A stretch of 9,038 nt of DNA from an uncultured Atopostipes sp. (GTDB lineage Bacteria; Bacillota; Bacilli; Lactobacillales; Carnobacteriaceae_A): assembly GCA_947296835.1 (NCBI GenBank), contig CAMYQS010000039.1, forward strand, positions 1-9,038, read 5' to 3'. Positions 5,462 to 9,038 of this stretch are shown piece by piece; position 1 is the stretch's first letter, and each line of letters starts with the position of its first letter. The translations under genes were made by a program, and so were the position numbers. Under the pieces are notes generated by a model. The model saw nothing but the letters and a program-made list of their open reading frames with translations, made no database searches and was not told the DNA's origin.

Positions 5462-7543
5462 ATGACACACTCATTGCTATTAGAAGTTGGTTTAGAAGAT
5501 ATGCCAGCTCACGTTATCGTGAATGCTGAAAACCAATTAGTGAAGAAAACAAAAGCATTATTAAACGATGCGAACTTAACTTTCGGTGACGTGACAGGCT
5601 TTTCAACTCCCCGTCGTTTTACAGTAAAAATCGATGGTTTAGCTGAAAAGCAACCAGATGAAAACTTAACGGTTCGTGGACCGGCTCAACGAATTGCACA
5701 AGATGAGGAAGGTAACTGGACAAAGGCCGCTATTGGATTCTCTAAAGGACAAGGTGGATCAGTTGAAGACCTTGTAATCAAAGACGAAAACGGTGAACCA
5801 TATGTTTATATTGATAAGTTCACCGCAGGTCAATCAGCTTTAGATATTCTAAAAGGTCTATCTAAAGTTGTGGAAAGCATTGAGTTCCCCAAAAACATGA
5901 AATGGGGCGTAACGAACTACCAATATGTTCGTCCAATTCACTGGTTAGTTGCTTTGTTAGACGACCAAGTTATTCCATTTGAAGTATTTGAAATTGAAAC
6001 AGGTAAAGAAACACAGGGACATCGCTTCCTAGGTAACCCGGTTACAATTAACCACCCAGATGAATACGAAGAAAAATTAGCAGCTGAATTTGTTGTGGCT
6101 GATCGTTCAAAACGTCAAGGGATGATTATCAAGCAACTAGAAGAGTTGTGTGGAGAGAACCAATGGGCTGTGCCAACACAATACACAGGTTTACTAGAAG
6201 AAGTAACGGACTTAGTGGAATATCCAACAGCATTTTACGGTTCGTTTAACGAGTCATTCTTAAATGTACCTGAACCTGTTTTAGTTACGTCAATGATTGA
6301 CCACCAAAGATATTTCCCAGTACGTGCAGCGGATGATGAAACGAAACTATTACCATATTTCATTTCAGTAAGAAATGGAAATACTGAGCACATCGAAAAT
6401 GTTGCAAAAGGTAACGAGAAAGTATTATCGGCTCGCTTAGCGGATGCAAAATTCTTCTACGATGAAGATCAAAAAGCATCCATCGATGATTTTAACGAAA
6501 AGTTAAAACGTGTTGTTTACCATGATAAGTTAGGTACGATTTACGACAAACAAAGACGTGCTTCAAAAATGGTTGAGACAATAAGCAAGTACTTTAATCT
6601 AACAGCGGATGAAGTGAAACAATTAGAACGTGTTACGTCAATTTACAAATTTGACTTAGTAACACAAGTGGTAGACGAATTACCTACATTGCAAGGTTAC
6701 ATTGGTCAATTATATGCCTCTGAACGTGACGAAGATACACCTGTCGCGCAAGCGATTGGTGAGCAATACTTACCATTATCTGTAACGGATGACTTACCAG
6801 CAACTAAAATTGGAAAGTTTATTGCTTTAACAGATAAATTGGATTCATTAATTCAATTCTTCTCAGTTGGTTTAATCCCAACAGGATCAAATGACCCATA
6901 TGCGCTTAGAAGACAAGCCATTGGTGTAGTCCGCTTACTATTAGACTTAGATAATAGTGGTATTGAATTAGATGTATTTATCAACGACTTATTTGCAGCC
7001 GTTGACCTTCCTGAAGAACGATTAGAAGATCTAGAAACAAATAAAGCGACATTACTTGCATTCATTGGTGACCGTTTAGAGCAAATTATGCAATCTGAAT
7101 ACCAAATTGCGCATGACCACAGAAAAGCTGCACTCGGTTCAACGCACTACAACTTAAATTGGATGCTGAACGTTGCTTTAGAATTAAAAGAACAAAAAGA
7201 AACAGACAATTTTAAAGAAACTGTTGAATCGATTACTCGTGTATTAAACATGACGAAGAAACATGACGTTTCTGAAGATGTTGACCAGACTAAATTAGAA
7301 TCTGAATCTGAAAAGGCGTTAGCTGAACAGGTTGTCATTTTACAAAAAGCTTTTGAAGGAGAAATGGCTGTTTCGGACCACTTCAAAGCATTAGTTGAAA
7401 TTAGTCCTTACATTTCAGAATTCTTTGACCATAATATGATTATGGTTGACGATGAGGCAGTAAAAGAGAACCGTCTAAACTTATTAGGTAACATTGGATC
7501 GTTAGCAAAGGAATTTGCTGATTTTAGCCAACTAGTTATTTAA
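5462..7543 (+). CDS. glyS: Glycyl-tRNA synthetase beta subunit
   Basis: Encodes the 693-residue beta subunit, which binds tRNA-Gly and is required, with GlyQ, for aminoacylation. The N-terminus LLLEVGLEDMPAHVI is the Bacillota form of the family start. A central region (about 320-500) includes RLADAKFFYDED, an HD pair at 354-355 in a segment likened to HD-superfamily helices, and the diagnostic TGSNDPYALRR at 474-484. The C-terminal anticodon-binding (DALR-like) domain ends with FFDHNMIMVDD (654-664) and ENRL (669-672). Length matches E. coli GlyS, so the gene is intact. Its ATG follows the glyQ stop with no gap; the GGAGG site at 5449-5453 lies inside glyQ, giving balanced, coupled synthesis of the two subunits. 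A terminator follows 17 bases after the stop. Confidence 0.97.
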   Translation: MTHSLLLEVGLEDMPAHVIVNAENQLVKKTKALLNDANLTFGDVTGFSTPRRFTVKIDGLAEKQPDENLTVRGPAQRIAQDEEGNWTKAAIGFSKGQGGSVEDLVIKDENGEPYVYIDKFTAGQSALDILKGLSKVVESIEFPKNMKWGVTNYQYVRPIHWLVALLDDQVIPFEVFEIETGKETQGHRFLGNPVTINHPDEYEEKLAAEFVVADRSKRQGMIIKQLEELCGENQWAVPTQYTGLLEEVTDLVEYPTAFYGSFNESFLNVPEPVLVTSMIDHQRYFPVRAADDETKLLPYFISVRNGNTEHIENVAKGNEKVLSARLADAKFFYDEDQKASIDDFNEKLKRVVYHDKLGTIYDKQRRASKMVETISKYFNLTADEVKQLERVTSIYKFDLVTQVVDELPTLQGYIGQLYASERDEDTPVAQAIGEQYLPLSVTDDLPATKIGKFIALTDKLDSLIQFFSVGLIPTGSNDPYALRRQAIGVVRLLLDLDNSGIELDVFINDLFAAVDLPEERLEDLETNKATLLAFIGDRLEQIMQSEYQIAHDHRKAALGSTHYNLNWMLNVALELKEQKETDNFKETVESITRVLNMTKKHDVSEDVDQTKLESESEKALAEQVVILQKAFEGEMAVSDHFKALVEISPYISEFFDHNMIMVDDEAVKENRLNLLGNIGSLAKEFADFSQLVI

Positions 7544-7560
7544 AACAATAAACAATAAAA

Positions 7561-7603
7561 GAGAAATCACTTTGAGGTAAAACTTGAGTGGTTTTTCTTT
7601 TTT
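7561..7603 (+). terminator. Rho-independent terminator after glyS
   Basis: The arm GAGAAATCACT (7561-7571) pairs with AGTGGTTTTTC (7587-7597) over 11 bp with two G-U pairs; the 15-base loop may fold further (AGGT with ACTT). A T-run at 7598-7603 follows. It ends the glyQS transcript, so the next gene needs its own promoter. Confidence 0.8.
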
Positions 7604-7624
7604 AATGAATTCAATTGCTATTTT

Positions 7625-7633
7625 TGGTATAAT
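7625..7633 (+). promoter_or_regulatory. Extended -10 promoter of the SWIM/SNF2 gene
   Basis: TGGTATAAT combines a perfect TATAAT (7628-7633) with the TGn extension. No good -35 box sits 16-18 bases upstream, which an extended -10 can tolerate. Transcription would start near 7640, giving a leader of about 35 bases before the TTG at 7674. Confidence 0.7.
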
Positions 7634-7658
7634 ACATCGATAGAAACTATAAGGTGAT

Positions 7659-7664
7659 AAAGGA
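7659..7664 (+). promoter_or_regulatory. Ribosome binding site deciding a TTG start
   Basis: AAAGGA is 9 bases before the TTG at 7674. An in-frame TAA at 7650-7652 leaves no upstream ATG or GTG, and the next in-frame ATG (7860) would remove 62 residues leading into the zinc finger. Confidence 0.7.
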
Positions 7665-7673
7665 CTGAATGAT

Positions 7674-9038
7674 TTGTTTAAAAAACAATTTTTTCCAGAG
7701 TCGACAATAAAATCCTTAGCAACAAACCAAACAGTTTATGAGAAGGGTTTAGAAATCTTTAATACGAATCAAGTCAGAGATTTGAAGTTGAACGAAGGCA
7801 ACCGATCCGTAGAGTTTAATATCTACGAGGATCAGAAATATAAAACGTACTTTAGTTTTATGAAAAATGGGTTGGCACAGAAGTATTCATGTGATTGTGC
7901 AGCTTTCCAAAAGCAATCCGGAGCATGTCGTCATGTTATTGCGAGCATGCTGTATTTGAATACCATCAACCAAGATTCATTTAATGTCATGAACACCAGC
8001 CAAGTTGTTGGGGCGGATACACCAAGCGGTAAATTACAAGTATTGCAAAAGAACCGTCAGGCATTAAATAACTTATTTGAAGAAGCAAAACGAAATATTC
8101 AATTGCACACGACTTCGATTAGTAAGGAAGCTTTACAATTCGAATTTGTGTTAAATATGTATGAAATGCAGTCATTCTTTGAGTATGAACTGTATTTAAA
8201 AGTAGGGGAAGAACATTTATACGTCGTAAAAGATATTGTAGATGTTATCTATAACTTACTAGAAGGTAACAACTACACATTTGGAAAACTTCTGACATAC
8301 TCGCCAGAAACGCATACGATTTTACCAGAAGACCGTAAGCTTCTAGCTTACATTTATGAAATTGGGAAAATCCAACAAGAGACTTTAAATATGGCATATG
8401 GCCAATATACTGCGAATACGAGTGGAGCCATTTCGATTCCAGCAAAGCACGTGCCAGAGATACTCGAGCGAATATCAAGTGTTGACGGTGGATTTGTGCG
8501 GATAGCACCACCACCAAAATTACTCAGCTCAATTAATCAATTAGAGAGTCCTGAAGTGATTAAAGGGGAAGAAAAAATTCCAGTTACGTTTGAAATTACA
8601 GAGGCTGAGGACCACTACTTGCTTGATATCAGTCAAGAAGACAAAGATAAGCAAGTGCGACTACACCCAGATGCTAAAATGGTGAGCGTCGAATCGGTAT
8701 TTTACTTACTAAATCATTCGGATTACCACAAAGTTAGTACACTGATGAATACGATGCAGGAGATGTCGAAACAACCATTACAACTGACTGAAGCGGATTT
8801 AAGCCAGTTTTACTCACTCATTTTACCGTCTCTAAAAGATCTATTTGAATATAAAGTAGACGAAAAAATTGAAGAAAAAATCAAACAAATTCCAGTGAAA
8901 CCTGAAATTTATATTGATTACTCGCATCAAAAATTAATGGTTAGACCTGTCTTTAAATATGGTAATACAGCTATTTACCCATTAGAATCTAAAAATATCG
9001 AAGTGGATACGGAAGCAGTGGATAGCACAGGCATGTTT
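7674..9038 (+). CDS. SWIM zinc-finger, SNF2-type helicase protein, N-terminal part (3' truncated)
   Basis: An open frame of 455 codons runs to the window edge without a stop. Residues 73-87 form a SWIM zinc finger, C73-D-C75-x9-C85-R-H87, within YSCDCAAFQKQSGACRHVIA, a nucleic-acid or protein interaction module. The rest (about 100-455) has no catalytic motif. It resembles the helicase-associated region that in Bacillota sits between a SWIM finger and a C-terminal SNF2 ATPase in proteins of roughly 1000 residues. If so, the Walker motifs and helicase halves lie beyond 9038; that is inference. A stand-alone SWIM protein is the main alternative. The likely role would be ATP-driven remodelling of DNA- or RNA-polymerase-bound complexes, but the substrate is unknown. 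The start is TTG with an AAAGGA site and an extended -10 promoter, separate from glyQS. Confidence 0.8.
   Translation, partial: MFKKQFFPESTIKSLATNQTVYEKGLEIFNTNQVRDLKLNEGNRSVEFNIYEDQKYKTYFSFMKNGLAQKYSCDCAAFQKQSGACRHVIASMLYLNTINQDSFNVMNTSQVVGADTPSGKLQVLQKNRQALNNLFEEAKRNIQLHTTSISKEALQFEFVLNMYEMQSFFEYELYLKVGEEHLYVVKDIVDVIYNLLEGNNYTFGKLLTYSPETHTILPEDRKLLAYIYEIGKIQQETLNMAYGQYTANTSGAISIPAKHVPEILERISSVDGGFVRIAPPPKLLSSINQLESPEVIKGEEKIPVTFEITEAEDHYLLDISQEDKDKQVRLHPDAKMVSVESVFYLLNHSDYHKVSTLMNTMQEMSKQPLQLTEADLSQFYSLILPSLKDLFEYKVDEKIEEKIKQIPVKPEIYIDYSHQKLMVRPVFKYGNTAIYPLESKNIEVDTEAVDSTGMF

Noticed and set aside
7669..7710. Short ATG frame of 13 codons overlapping the SWIM gene start
   Set aside because: It is only 4 bases from the AAAGGA site and stops at once; the TTG frame at 7674 has better spacing and a long protein with a zinc finger. 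A leader peptide cannot be excluded but nothing supports it.
8245..8517. Minus-strand open frame of 90 codons
   Set aside because: It lies wholly inside the SWIM/SNF2 gene, has no ribosome binding site I can see and no recognisable domain.

Overview
This window is an AT-rich Gram-positive housekeeping region. It resembles the Bacillota order Lactobacillales, perhaps a Carnobacteriaceae-like genome, but the family guess is an inference from gene order and sequence style and is weak. Every supported gene is on the plus strand.

The left part (1-2394) is the conserved block dgkA/udpK (3' end only), cdd, era and recO, packed with short gaps or overlap. It makes a lipid kinase for the cell-wall carrier lipid, cytidine deaminase, the 30S-maturation GTPase Era and the recombination mediator RecO. 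A hairpin terminator at 2430-2463 closes it.

The middle (2497-4146) is one gene with a TTG start. Its product is a three-helix membrane protein with a large, probably extracellular, beta-rich domain and an acidic tail. I do not recognise its function. It also ends in a terminator (4157-4196).

The stretch 4147-4528 has no gene but is fully used: that terminator, a strong sigma-A type promoter, a complete glycine T-box leader with its terminator/antiterminator switch, and the glyQ ribosome binding site. It controls glyQ and glyS, the alpha and beta subunits of tetrameric glycyl-tRNA synthetase, which abut with no gap and end in a terminator at 7561-7603.

The right end (7674-9038) is the N-terminal 455 codons of a SWIM zinc-finger protein of the SNF2 helicase type, with an extended -10 promoter and a TTG start. 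The window cuts it before the ATPase motor.

The region is mostly ordinary core genome. The best candidates for something undescribed are the membrane protein at 2497-4146 and, more modestly, the altered G4 motif in Era. I saw no mobile element, CRISPR array, tRNA or rRNA gene.
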